Shown here: positions 8,553-17,255 of the stretch, piece after piece
How the letters are laid out: every line of letters begins with the position of its first letter
How positions within the stretch are numbered: position 1 is the first letter of the stretch
DNA from: JAJRPT01 sp964465945
Lineage (GTDB): Bacteria; Bacteroidota; Ignavibacteria; Kapaibacteriales; UBA2268
Length of the DNA: 49,925 bases
NCBI GenBank assembly: GCA_964465945.1
Contig: CAYXMM010000019.1
Span: forward strand, 1 to 49,925
Reading direction: 5' to 3'
Translations under genes and position numbers: made by a program
Notes under the pieces: model-generated
Told to the model about the DNA's origin: nothing
Seen by the model: the letters and a program-made list of their open reading frames with translations, nothing else
Database searches by the model: none

Positions 8553-9638
8553 CTATTTAATATGATTGTATATATAATCTGCAATTTGTTCCGTAGCATT
8601 CGGTCTTGCAATCTTAATTAAATTCTTACTCAAATCATTCCTTTTTGTTTCATTCCTTACATATTCAGAAAGAATAGGAACTAATTCATTGCTAATATCA
8701 GAATCTTTAATCAAAATTGCAGCATTATTCTCACTTAAATACTTTGCATTTAAAAATTGCTCATTATTTGTCGCACCGCTCATCGGAATTAGTATAGACG
8801 CTTGACCTATTGCACTTATTTCACTTACTGCTGTTGCCCCACTCCTTGAAACTATAAAATTAGATATAGCATAAACAGAAGCCATATCATCAATAAAATC
8901 TACTATTTTGATATTTGATGGTAAGCTATTTGGAATAAAGAAACCCTCTAAATTACCTGCACCGCCTGTCTGCCAAATAATATTAATATTTAAACTTAAT
9001 AATTTCTCTAAATTCTCTAAGACAACTTTATTTATACTTTTTGCCCCCAAAGAACCACCCATAATTAGCAAAGTAAATTTATCAGGTAAATCCCATTTTG
9101 AAAGTGAAATTTCTCGGTTCGGCAAATTTAAAATTTCCTCTCTAAGCGGATTTCCAGTCAATAATATTTTAGTTTTATCATCAATATATTGCTCTGTTTT
9201 ATCCCATGAGGTAAATATTTTAGCAGCTCTTTTCAAAAGCATTTTATTCGCCTTCCCAAGATTAACATTTGACTCCATCAAAAATATAGGAACATTTAAG
9301 TTAGAAGCAGCAAGCCCAGGAGGAACAGAAATATATGCACCTGCACATATTAAAGCATCAATTTTTTTAGATTTTAAAAGCCCTTTAGCAATATTCTGTG
9401 ATTTCAAAAAATTAATCACCCATTTAAAAGCTTTAAGATTCGCGCCAGGGAAAGCACTAATAGGTGTTGGAGTATATGAATAACCAAGAGCAGGAATCTT
9501 CTTAGATTCAATCCTATAAGAAGTGCCTATAAAATACAAATTACAGCCATATTTCTTCTCAAGCATTTTGCCAACAGCAAGAGCTGGGAATAAATGCCCG
9601 CCAGTTCCACCAGCCGCAATAAGAATATTTTTACCCAT
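8553..9638 (-). CDS. murG: UDP-GlcNAc:lipid I N-acetylglucosaminyltransferase MurG
   Basis: 361 residues, normal for MurG. It adds GlcNAc to lipid I on the inner face of the cytoplasmic membrane to give lipid II. The N-terminal glycine loop GGTGGH lies at residues 10-15, the second-domain loop is MGGSLGAKSIN, and the UDP-GlcNAc region reads SRSGATAVSEISAIGQASILIPMSGATNNEQ; all three are diagnostic. The remaining dcw-cluster genes are absent, so murG has moved away from the usual division cluster. It overlaps acpS by 8 nt and is followed after 2 nt by a small membrane gene. Confidence 0.97.
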   Translation of the reverse strand: MGKNILIAAGGTGGHLFPALAVGKMLEKKYGCNLYFIGTSYRIESKKIPALGYSYTPTPISAFPGANLKAFKWVINFLKSQNIAKGLLKSKKIDALICAGAYISVPPGLAASNLNVPIFLMESNVNLGKANKMLLKRAAKIFTSWDKTEQYIDDKTKILLTGNPLREEILNLPNREISLSKWDLPDKFTLLIMGGSLGAKSINKVVLENLEKLLSLNINIIWQTGGAGNLEGFFIPNSLPSNIKIVDFIDDMASVYAISNFIVSRSGATAVSEISAIGQASILIPMSGATNNEQFLNAKYLSENNAAILIKDSDISNELVPILSEYVRNETKRNDLSKNLIKIARPNATEQIADYIYNHIK

Positions 9639-10008
9639 TAGTCTCCAAAATTACAATCGCAACTGCATTTGATTCACTATGACTCATTGTAATATGAACT
9701 TTTAAATGACCATATTTCTCAAACATCGACCCAGTTAAAACCAACTTTGGCTGACCACTCTTTTGATTTTCAACTCCAACCTCTGTAAACTTAAATCCAT
9801 CTCCCAACCCCGTCCCTATCGCTTTCGAGAACGCCTCTTTTGCAGCAAAGCGAGCCGCATAATGCAAATAATCATTCATTTTAAACTGATTGCAATAATC
9901 CTGCTCCACTTTGGTAAACAATTTATTTCTAAATCTATCGCCAAGTTTCTCCAATGAACTCTTTATTCTTGCAGTTTCAACTAAATCGTGTCCTATGCCG
10001 TAAATCAT
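9631..10008 (-). CDS. acpS: Holo-[acyl-carrier-protein] synthase AcpS
   Basis: 125 residues, the usual AcpS length. It moves 4'-phosphopantetheine from CoA to apo-ACP. The metal and CoA site residues are visible: Asp8 in GIGHDLVE and Glu58 in AARFAAKEAFSKAIGTGLG. The C-terminal VHITMSHSESNAVAIVILE strand pair is typical. It is the first gene of the minus-strand operon acpS-murG-small gene-purC-ZnuA-like-MFS. A TAnnTTTG-type -7 box lies about 30 nt upstream. Confidence 0.95.
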   Translation of the reverse strand: MIYGIGHDLVETARIKSSLEKLGDRFRNKLFTKVEQDYCNQFKMNDYLHYAARFAAKEAFSKAIGTGLGDGFKFTEVGVENQKSGQPKLVLTGSMFEKYGHLKVHITMSHSESNAVAIVILETNG

Positions 10009-10036
10009 AATTTCTTAATGTCAATTTTAATATTTA

Positions 10037-10044
10037 CAAAATTA
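10037..10044 (-). promoter_or_regulatory. Possible -7 box for the acpS operon
   Basis: On the minus strand this reads TAATTTTG, an exact fit to the Bacteroidota -7 consensus TAnnTTTG, and would give a leader of roughly 20-25 nt before the acpS ATG. No TTG stands at the right distance upstream. The genome is so AT-rich that single boxes arise by chance, so this is weak support. Confidence 0.3.
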
Positions 10045-10079
10045 TACTTATTTTAGAACAATATTAAATTTATTTTAAA

Positions 10080-10322
10080 ATGAATTATCAACCAATATCT
10101 TGCACCTTCCACGACTACATTGAACATTACATAGTTCGAGCGGAAGTAGTGAATATAAAATTTTCGGAAAACGTAAGCGAAATTAGTTTAGATAGCCGAA
10201 TTCTTGATAGTTATACAACTAACACAAAAGAGGAATTTATTGAAATAGAAAACTATTCTAAGCACATTCGACTTGACAGAATAATTTCAATAAATGAACA
10301 CAATCTGAAAGATTTCGAATAA
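10080..10322 (+). CDS. Rof-like Rho-binding antiterminator
   Basis: 80 residues. The pattern YQPISCTFHDYIEHY at the N-terminus, followed by strands and the motif IRLDRIISI near residue 68, matches the Rof/YaeO family. Members of this family have an Sm-like beta barrel that binds Rho and lowers Rho-dependent termination. The length agrees with the family (80-90 residues). It stands alone between the acpS operon, which is transcribed in the opposite direction, and the mosaic secreted-protein array. The similarity rests on a short protein, so another Sm-like or YaeO-related regulator is possible. Confidence 0.65.
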   Translation: MNYQPISCTFHDYIEHYIVRAEVVNIKFSENVSEISLDSRILDSYTTNTKEEFIEIENYSKHIRLDRIISINEHNLKDFE

Positions 10323-10614
10323 ATAATTTATAAATTTTACCTCTTACCTTACTAAACATACTCAACAAAAATATCAAAATTTCAATTTTAACATTTAAAA
10401 TCTAAAAATATTTTTGAATTTAATAGTATGTAAAATATAAACTTACGTTTTTCAGAAAAATATTTTTCATTTTTGGCGTTATGTTTTGCCAACTTATGTG
10501 TCATTGTTATATAGAAAATTACAAATTTTCAAAAAAGTATTTGTTTTTTTGATTAATTAAAATTACAACTTGAAATACAAAAAGAATATTTTTAAATTAA
10601 TTTTGGAGCATTTT
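10323..10614. other. Intergenic region before the mosaic secreted-protein array
   Basis: About 290 nt, extremely AT-rich. It contains a perfect TAnnTTTG box (TATTTTTG, 10409-10416, plus strand) without a clear -33 element, and a small hairpin TTGGC/GCCAA at 10473-10492. No gene or known riboswitch was seen. If the box is used, the first mosaic gene has a leader of nearly 200 nt, which leaves room for control at the RNA level. Confidence 0.35.
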
Positions 10615-11721
10615 ATGTGGAAAGTTTTAATGATTATAGCGGTAATAATTTTACCATCAATATCATTCGCTCAAAAGATGACATTAGATGTTAGAGACTA
10701 TTTTACAAAAAAAAGAATTGAATTCGATTCTATAAATTTTTATAATGCAGGGTTAGGCATTAACAAGACCTTGTCATCTTCAACTTTTATAAATGTTGAG
10801 GATTTATTCATACCAACAGATGTAAAGAAAGAAGACAATGTACAAGTAACATTAATTAATAACCAATTGAATATTAATTCACATGAGAGAATTTTAAGTG
10901 TTTGCCTATTTGACATACTTGGAAGAGAGATTTTGAAAGAAGATGTAAATAATCTACAGTATCACAAAAGCATTAGTTCAGAGTTTAACTCGTTATTTTA
11001 CTTAATTTGCATCAAAACAGAAAATGGTATTTATAATTCAAAACTTGTAAATACAAATTATCAAAATTTACAAACTCCAAACGTAATGCCAGCTTCAGAA
11101 AAATGGATTATAACAGTCTATAAATATTCATATAATGATAAAGTAATTGAGACTGATACTTTGCCAGATTCATTGCAAATTAAATTGGAAAGGATACCAT
11201 TGAAAGTAACTATTAACTCTACATTTAAACCATATACACGAGTTAGTAATAATTTAGTTTTTAATGGTAATAATTTTGATGTCGAAACCACAAGATATGA
11301 GGTTAATGAGGAAATTAACTATAGATTTTCATTAGCTATATTTGATACAAATAGATTATTAGATGATAATATATGTGCTTACGATGGAGAGTCCTTTAAA
11401 AGCATAAATGATGTATATTGTTTCACCTTTAATATTACAGATAAAGTAAATGATATAGCTCAATTCTCATTTTGGAATTTAGATCATCATCCAATGGGCC
11501 CTAATAGTGATTCTGAAGAAATTTATTACTATATTAAAGATTTTTCAAAGACAATGATTGACCTTTATAATTATAATGAAAAATCTATTTTATTTGATTT
11601 AAGTAATCAAGAAGGTGGATTTTTATACGATCGAACTGAATTTGTGGAAGGTATGGATATTGGGGGGGGCAAAAGTAGTACAAATCTTTCAGGAACAATG
11701 ATAATTGAGTTAGAAAAATAA
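10615..11721 (+). CDS. Mosaic secreted protein A with internal T9SS-like domain
   Basis: 368 residues from the ATG at 10615. This start has a good GGAG site 7 nt upstream and places the signal peptide (MWKVLMIIAVIILPSISFAQ) at the N-terminus; an in-frame TTG at 10570 is possible but less likely. After the signal come QKMTLDVRD, a variable domain, and at about 80-145 a segment that reads like the second half of a T9SS type-A sorting domain (VCLFDILGREIL, then SLFYLICIKTENGIYNSKLV). In known proteins that domain is C-terminal. A variable region follows, and the protein ends in GTMIIELEK. It is the first of three tandem paralogues, 14 nt ahead of the next. No family is recognised for the variable part. 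Confidence 0.75.
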   Translation: MWKVLMIIAVIILPSISFAQKMTLDVRDYFTKKRIEFDSINFYNAGLGINKTLSSSTFINVEDLFIPTDVKKEDNVQVTLINNQLNINSHERILSVCLFDILGREILKEDVNNLQYHKSISSEFNSLFYLICIKTENGIYNSKLVNTNYQNLQTPNVMPASEKWIITVYKYSYNDKVIETDTLPDSLQIKLERIPLKVTINSTFKPYTRVSNNLVFNGNNFDVETTRYEVNEEINYRFSLAIFDTNRLLDDNICAYDGESFKSINDVYCFTFNITDKVNDIAQFSFWNLDHHPMGPNSDSEEIYYYIKDFSKTMIDLYNYNEKSILFDLSNQEGGFLYDRTEFVEGMDIGGGKSSTNLSGTMIIELEK

Positions 11722-11735
11722 AAACAGGAAATAAT

Positions 11736-12908
11736 ATGCTAAAAATATACTTACTTATATCAATAATAACATCAATATCCTTCGCTCAAAAGATGACATT
11801 GGATGTTAGAGATTCAATTTATAATCGTAAAATTGACTTAGATTCCATTCATATTTACAATGCTGAAACACATACTGATGTTACAATTTTCAACCCGGGC
11901 GAAATTAAATATGACGATATTGTCGGATTAAATTCTGTAATTGCAAATAGTCATTCAAACATTTCACTTCAAAACAACCAATTAACGGTTAAATCAAACG
12001 AAAGAATTGAAAATATAAAAATGTTTGACTTACTTGGCAGAGAAGTTATTAACGCTAATGTAAATAATACAAATTATCAAACAAATATAAATAGTGAAAA
12101 CAATTCACTATTTTACTTCATAAGCATAAGAACTGACAAAGGATTATACAATTCAAAACTAATAAACTCAACTTATGATGATATGCAAATCGTAAATGTG
12201 ATGCCAACATCAAGTAATTGGATATTTACCTTATATAAATTCGGTTATAATACTGAAAACATAGAGTTTGTAAATTTCCCTGATGCTATCAACTTGAAAA
12301 TGAAAAGGATTGTAATTAAAATGGATGTTGATTTTACAATTTATAATTTATACTTCGAAAATCCTAAACAAGAAATATATAAATATCTTAATGATACAAA
12401 TAAGTATAAATTTAAAATCTATTTATTTCAAGACAAGTCATTAGCATATACTACATATGAAAATCATAGAGAATCATATCTTGCAGAAGACTGTCGAACC
12501 TTTCCTGGAGATACAGCAGATATTTATGACTATATAGTTGAATATCCAATTGATAATTCTCTTGAAGTTGCAATAGATTTTGTTAATGTAAGTGAGATTA
12601 AAAGCATTGTCATTTCAAGACCTAATTACTTACAAGGTGCTTCAACTAGTAGTTTAAAAGCCAATTCGTGCACGACAATTTATTTCAATAAGTTTAATCT
12701 TAATAAAATCTTCGATGGCACTTCACATGAAATTGTGTTGAGTGTTCTTAATAAACAAGGCTCGGATGAAGAATATTTTTACGTTTATTTCGGCAGCGAC
12801 ACTACTTGGATAGGTATGCCACCTTTTCCAGACTATTTGGAAAATGCGACTTATATGTCAGATGAATCAAGAGTTACTGGCACTATTACATTTGAACTCG
12901 AAAAATAA
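11736..12908 (+). CDS. Mosaic secreted protein B with internal T9SS-like domain
   Basis: 390 residues. The signal peptide MLKIYLLISIITSISFAQ is almost identical to that of protein C. The framework repeats that of protein A: QKMTLDVRD at residues 19-26, the T9SS-like block at about 80-144 (IKMFDLLGREVI, SLFYFISIRTDKGLYNSKL), a VMPTSSNW hinge, a diverged C-terminal half, and the ending TGTITFELEK. The C-terminal half has acidic and aromatic stretches plus a cysteine pair (DCRTF, NSCTT), and its function is not recognisable. The site AGGAAAT upstream of the ATG is a plausible ribosome binding site. The 185-bp block at 11994-12178 is nearly identical to the one in protein C. Confidence 0.75.
   Translation: MLKIYLLISIITSISFAQKMTLDVRDSIYNRKIDLDSIHIYNAETHTDVTIFNPGEIKYDDIVGLNSVIANSHSNISLQNNQLTVKSNERIENIKMFDLLGREVINANVNNTNYQTNINSENNSLFYFISIRTDKGLYNSKLINSTYDDMQIVNVMPTSSNWIFTLYKFGYNTENIEFVNFPDAINLKMKRIVIKMDVDFTIYNLYFENPKQEIYKYLNDTNKYKFKIYLFQDKSLAYTTYENHRESYLAEDCRTFPGDTADIYDYIVEYPIDNSLEVAIDFVNVSEIKSIVISRPNYLQGASTSSLKANSCTTIYFNKFNLNKIFDGTSHEIVLSVLNKQGSDEEYFYVYFGSDTTWIGMPPFPDYLENATYMSDESRVTGTITFELEK
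11994..12178 (+). repeat. Near-identical 185-bp block, copy 1 (in mosaic gene B)
   Basis: By direct alignment this block differs from 13182-13366 at only three positions over 185 nt, with no gaps. The sequence just before it is clearly diverged and the sequence after it moderately so. It encodes the internal T9SS-like domain. The pattern suggests gene conversion or recent recombination between paralogues. Confidence 0.85.
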
Positions 12909-12923
12909 AAAACAGGTAAAAAT

Positions 12924-14117
12924 ATGCTAAAAATATACTTACTTATATCAATAATAACATCAATGTCTTTCGCTCAAAAAATGACATTGGATGTTAGAGA
13001 TTATTTTACAGAAAAACCTATAATCTTAGACTCAATTAATATCAAGAATACAATACTTGGTATTGACACTACTGTTGCAAATCCTAAAATCATTGATTTC
13101 ACTGAATTATTTATTATCAATAGCGTTCAAAGCAAGCGCTATTTCGATATTTCCCTTAACAACAATCAATTAGTTGTTAGTTCAAACGAAAGAATTGAAA
13201 ATATAAAAATGTTTGACTTACTTGGCAGAGAAGTTATTAACGCTAATGTAAATAATACAAATTATCAAACTAATATAAATAGTGAAAACAATTCACTATT
13301 TTATTTCATAAGCATAAGAACTGACAAAGGATTATACAATTCAAAACTAATAAACTCTACTTATGAAAACTTGCAAATCGCTAATGTAATGCCAACTTCA
13401 AGCAACTGGAAAATCACTTTGTATAAGTTCGGCTATTATACTGAAACAATAGAATATCCTACTTTGCCAACAATTATCAAATCAAGTCTAAAGAGAATAC
13501 CTATATTAGGTAAGTTTAAAATTACAATGGACAACCTTGTTTCTTATCATTCACAAACAGATGATGAACCCTGGAATGACGAAAAAACAAATTACTCAAT
13601 ACCTAAATTTTACATTGATTTTGATTTTAATTTAAATATTTTCTCAGAGGAGAAAAAAATTGAATTAGATAATGATGACTTTCAATTTTATGAGTGCGGA
13701 TATTCACTTATGATTGCAGATTACATATCTTATATAAAACCTACAAAGTCAGCTTCTTTTCCTGGAAGTAGTAGTCTGCTTTGGTTAACATATTGGTACT
13801 ATTTTATAGTGAATGATAGCACCCACACAGCGAGTATATTTATTGGGATTGAGAAAATGTATGAACCTGATGAACAAATTCATTTAACTTACGATATAGT
13901 TTGTATGAAATTTAATTTAGATAATTTTAATCTTAATGATTTATATAGAGGGACTAATGATCTAATTAGCTATGATTTGAGCAAAACACCACAAGAGATT
14001 TCATTCTATTTGACTGATAAAACTAACCTAGGACCAAGTAATTACGAGACTTTAGATATAAAAATGACAGATTCTACCAAAACAACTGGCACTATTACAT
14101 TTGAATTAGAAAAATAA
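12924..14117 (+). CDS. Mosaic secreted protein C with internal T9SS-like domain
   Basis: 397 residues. The signal peptide and the following MTLDVRD are almost the same as in protein B, also at nucleotide level (about three changes in the first 80 nt). The T9SS-like block is at about 80-144 (IKMFDLLGREVI), followed by MPTSSNWKITLYKFGY. The region from about 190 to 385 is unlike proteins A and B: it is rich in aromatic and acidic residues (YISYIKPTKSASFPGSSSL). The protein ends in TGTITFELEK like B. A short AGG upstream of the ATG serves as the likely binding site. The gene ends the array and faces the GT-C-like gene. Confidence 0.75.
   Translation: MLKIYLLISIITSMSFAQKMTLDVRDYFTEKPIILDSINIKNTILGIDTTVANPKIIDFTELFIINSVQSKRYFDISLNNNQLVVSSNERIENIKMFDLLGREVINANVNNTNYQTNINSENNSLFYFISIRTDKGLYNSKLINSTYENLQIANVMPTSSNWKITLYKFGYYTETIEYPTLPTIIKSSLKRIPILGKFKITMDNLVSYHSQTDDEPWNDEKTNYSIPKFYIDFDFNLNIFSEEKKIELDNDDFQFYECGYSLMIADYISYIKPTKSASFPGSSSLLWLTYWYYFIVNDSTHTASIFIGIEKMYEPDEQIHLTYDIVCMKFNLDNFNLNDLYRGTNDLISYDLSKTPQEISFYLTDKTNLGPSNYETLDIKMTDSTKTTGTITFELEK
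13182..13366 (+). repeat. Near-identical 185-bp block, copy 2 (in mosaic gene C)
   Basis: Partner of 11994-12178 with three substitutions and equal length. It starts at TCAAACGAAAG and ends just after CTACTTATGA. Protein A carries a diverged version of the same domain, so the exchange is specific to B and C. Confidence 0.85.
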
Positions 14118-14160
14118 TCTAAAATTTATAAATAGTAATGTAACATTATGTGAATATTTA

Positions 14161-15633
14161 CTATTTAACACTATCAATATTAAAAAGATAGAACTTGGAT
14201 TCGCCTACAATGGCGCTATCAATTGGTGAAATAGAGATAGTATCAACTGAGTTTATAAATAGCTCGAAGAGTTTTATTGGCTCAGCAATAATAAACTTAT
14301 CATCTAACTTAATAGGATTATAAGAAATATAGTATTCAACATTATATTTCTTTAATAGATCAATTAAATCTAACTTTTGTAAATCTTCAAGATACTCTCT
14401 ATTCATCATTAGTCCTTCAAGTTGAATTAAATTACTCTTTATATAAAAAGATGGTAATCCTGCTCTATCACCCATGCCATAAATACCGACATAGTGTTTT
14501 TCAAATTTCTTTAGTAATTGAGCTTCATTATATATATCGTAAGATGTTGGTTTTTTTAAAAATGAAAAAGCAAGTGCGTAGAATATAAAAGAAATCGTTA
14601 CTAATAAAATAATATTTTTTTTTATCTTAAAATTAGTATTTATAAAGTATATTGTAATAATATAACTAAAAACTACCGAATAGAAATACCAAGACCAGTA
14701 CACCCAACCAGAAAACAATGAACTATATAAAATTAATGAAATCTGAAATAATATTACTGATATAAATAGATACTTTAATTTAATTTCAATTTTATTATAA
14801 TTTAAAATAACAATTACTAAATTTAAAACTATTAAAAGTCCTGGTATAGTGCCATAGAAAATTCTATTTAGAGTAAAATCAAAAAAAGAACGAATTATAT
14901 TAAATTCGAAATACACCTCGCTTCGTAGCGATTTAGCCATTCCTGAGATTGGCATAATTGTATCAAATATTAGTATATTGGATAAAATATACAATAAAAA
15001 TGGAATCATCGAAATCGATAACTTAAAAACGCTAATTCTTTTCGAACTGATTAAAAATATTGCATAAATAATTATAAAACATACGCTATCCAATCTACTT
15101 AATATCGCTAAAAGTGAAATTAAACCAAATTCATAGCTATTAATTTTATCTTCCAAAGAAATATTTATTAATAGTAACAATAGCGGCACTGTTAAAATTA
15201 TCTCCATTCCACCTTTGAAAATTAACATAAATACTATAGTAGTAATTATTGATAAATAGTTATTAATAGTACTTGAAGTAGAAGGTAATATTGTTTGAAA
15301 TAATTTAGCAGTTTGCTTATAAGTAATATATGTGGTTAATACTTGAATTGTTGAAATTGTATAAAAAGTAGCAATACTTTTGCCAAATATAAATGTTATA
15401 ACTGATAATATTATAAACCATAAAGGATGATAACCATTTGTAATATGAATATTATCAAATGTAGATACACCTGTTTGGCTAAAATTAAATGCAGTTTCTA
15501 AATAATAAAAAAAGTCATCATCAAAAAATGCAAGATAGCCATCACCAAAGTAAATATATCTTGAAAAATAAAATATAAATATAACGATGAAAAACAATAA
15601 TTCAAGTCTAATTTTTAATATTTTATTTATCAT
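14161..15633 (-). CDS. Multipass membrane protein, GT-C glycosyltransferase-like
   Basis: 490 residues with about ten to twelve membrane segments. The first outside loop has acidic residues after helix 1 (FFDDDFFYYLETAFNF) and then STFDNIHITNGYHPLWF. An Asp-rich first loop of this kind is typical of GT-C enzymes that use lipid-linked sugars. The C-terminal part (about 370-490) is soluble and probably periplasmic, with GIYGMGDRAGLPSFYI. It is the last gene of the moxR-SDR-acyltransferase operon, 10 nt behind the acyltransferase. The donor, the acceptor and even the transferase activity are inferred. Another large membrane protein of polysaccharide export is possible. Confidence 0.55.
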   Translation of the reverse strand: MINKILKIRLELLFFIVIFIFYFSRYIYFGDGYLAFFDDDFFYYLETAFNFSQTGVSTFDNIHITNGYHPLWFIILSVITFIFGKSIATFYTISTIQVLTTYITYKQTAKLFQTILPSTSSTINNYLSIITTIVFMLIFKGGMEIILTVPLLLLLINISLEDKINSYEFGLISLLAILSRLDSVCFIIIYAIFLISSKRISVFKLSISMIPFLLYILSNILIFDTIMPISGMAKSLRSEVYFEFNIIRSFFDFTLNRIFYGTIPGLLIVLNLVIVILNYNKIEIKLKYLFISVILFQISLILYSSLFSGWVYWSWYFYSVVFSYIITIYFINTNFKIKKNIILLVTISFIFYALAFSFLKKPTSYDIYNEAQLLKKFEKHYVGIYGMGDRAGLPSFYIKSNLIQLEGLMMNREYLEDLQKLDLIDLLKKYNVEYYISYNPIKLDDKFIIAEPIKLFELFINSVDTISISPIDSAIVGESKFYLFNIDSVK

Positions 15634-15643
15634 TTTTTAACCC

Positions 15644-16507
15644 CTAAAACTTATAAATAGAAATCCCTTTTTCGAGTAGCTTTGTCATCTCATCTATTGT
15701 TGGCTTTAAATCTGCTCGAAAAAAGTCCATTCCGTCTATTATTACATCTTCACAAAGTGATTTATCTATTTGACTTGCGAAAAACTTTGGTAAATTAAAG
15801 TGCATTTTATTCATGTCATGAGCATAAGTTTTTACGACTACTTCTGCTTTATTTATATCTCTGCATTTTGCTTCAAATATTGTGTCAACATAAGGATTTG
15901 TTGGAAGTTTATCCAAATATAAATCATCTAATAGATGGAGTGCAGAAAAAAATCTTGTTTGAATTCCAATTCCTATCGCTTTAGCATTTAAAGTATATGC
16001 TTTGTAATATGGACTATTTTTGTCATAAGGATAAATTGATAAATGATGCGAATTTGTAATTTCTTCTGCATATCGTCCAATTGCTACTACGGATTTTGTA
16101 GGATGTAATGAACGAACCGCTTTTGAATGTCGTCTTGCAAGTTCTGATAAAATTCCCATATAAGAGGGTGTGCGTCTAATATCAAAAACTTCGCCCGATT
16201 TCAAAAATTTATATGAAGTTAATTTCGGATAAGTCGGAAAAATTAACGTTCCATCTTCTCCAACTATTTCAAGCAAAATATCAAGCACTTGAAATGAAGA
16301 AAAGTCTAAATTTAATCTGTCAATTCCGCTATGAACAAACGAAATATCACCTGATTTTAAATTCAATTTATCACTAATTATATAAGAAAAATCATCTTTC
16401 GAGAGCTTCGGTAACTTATCAATTTTCTTTTTGAGTTGCGCCTTCTTGTAAGCATTCACCTGCTTTTTTACGCTATCTGGGATTAATCTTTTAACTAATT
16501 CAATCAT
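15644..16507 (-). CDS. AAC(3)-family acyltransferase
   Basis: 287 residues. The core matches the aminoglycoside 3-N-acetyltransferase (Antibiotic_NAT) fold: GDISFVHSGIDRL, a GEDGTLIFPTYP segment, RRTPSYMGILSELAR, SLHPTKSVVAIGRYAEEI and KAIGIGIQTRFFSALHLLDD. Many members act on surface sugars and not on drugs. Given the neighbours (SDR, GT-C-like protein) I infer acetylation of a sugar or amine in envelope polysaccharide synthesis. The basic first 40 residues are unusual for the family. The ATG overlaps the SDR stop by 4 nt. A resistance role is not supported by the context. Confidence 0.75.
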   Translation of the reverse strand: MIELVKRLIPDSVKKQVNAYKKAQLKKKIDKLPKLSKDDFSYIISDKLNLKSGDISFVHSGIDRLNLDFSSFQVLDILLEIVGEDGTLIFPTYPKLTSYKFLKSGEVFDIRRTPSYMGILSELARRHSKAVRSLHPTKSVVAIGRYAEEITNSHHLSIYPYDKNSPYYKAYTLNAKAIGIGIQTRFFSALHLLDDLYLDKLPTNPYVDTIFEAKCRDINKAEVVVKTYAHDMNKMHFNLPKFFASQIDKSLCEDVIIDGMDFFRADLKPTIDEMTKLLEKGISIYKF

Positions 16508-17253
16508 AATAAAAATTTATTTGAAACCCCTGAATCTAAAGCAATATTAGAACCATTTATATGTTTCGAGCCAGAGGAAAGTAAAAAACCAATAGTACTA
16601 TTTATACTATCAAATTCGATAAGCCCATTTGTATATACATTACTTAATTTTTCTAAATAGTGCGAACCCAACTTAGCGTTATCCAAAAGTTCAGTTTTTA
16701 CATGACCCAAAGAAATCGAATTTGCTCTTACATTCATCTTCTCATATTCAACAGATGTTGTTCTAATCAATGATTCAAGTGCAGATTTACTTGCCGAATA
16801 GTTCGCTATACCAGGAATTGCCAGCTTTGAGGTAATAGATGAAATCGCTACTATACTTAACCCAGTTTCTGCAACGAATTTTTTCTTCACTCCACTAATC
16901 AATGAAATATTAGCAAAATAATTTAATTTAAAAATATCCTTTGTTTTCTCATAATTTGTAGCAACAATCGGCTTAGTTTCTTGAACTCCTGCATTTAAAA
17001 CTAACCCCGAAATTCCACCAAACTGCTCATAAACAGATGCTAAAATCTTAGAATTATCATCAATATTTTTCGCTAAGTCTTTTATAATATAATTGAAATT
17101 GTTATACTTAGACTTAATAATCCCTAATTTCTCTTCATTTCTTGCCACTCCAACAACATTAGCATTTAATTCAAGTAAAAATAAAGCAAGTGCTTCACCA
17201 ATCCCTGATGAAGCACCTGTAACAATAATATTTTTACCTGAAAAATCGAACAT
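16504..17253 (-). CDS. Short-chain dehydrogenase/reductase (SDR)
   Basis: 249 residues, typical classical SDR length. The NAD(P) loop TGASSGIG lies at residues 12-19, NAG at 87-89, the catalytic Ser at 138-139 (AISS) and the YSASK motif with Tyr152 and Lys156. The Arg38 position after the second strand (VGVARN) hints at NADPH. The C-terminal ALDSGVSNKF region is like that of FabG-type enzymes. The substrate is not predictable. The operon places it between the MoxR ATPase (2-nt gap) and the acyltransferase (4-nt overlap), so a nucleotide-sugar or lipid substrate is plausible. Confidence 0.88.
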   Translation of the reverse strand: MFDFSGKNIIVTGASSGIGEALALFLLELNANVVGVARNEEKLGIIKSKYNNFNYIIKDLAKNIDDNSKILASVYEQFGGISGLVLNAGVQETKPIVATNYEKTKDIFKLNYFANISLISGVKKKFVAETGLSIVAISSITSKLAIPGIANYSASKSALESLIRTTSVEYEKMNVRANSISLGHVKTELLDNAKLGSHYLEKLSNVYTNGLIEFDSINSTIGFLLSSGSKHINGSNIALDSGVSNKFLL

Positions 17254-17255
17254 AA

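Noticed and set aside
8908..9483. 191-codon frame antisense to murG
   Set aside because: Pure shadow of a strongly conserved gene.
15644..16507. Antibiotic resistance gene (aminoglycoside acetyltransferase)
   Set aside because: Family match is real, but the operon points to sugar modification and no resistance context is present.
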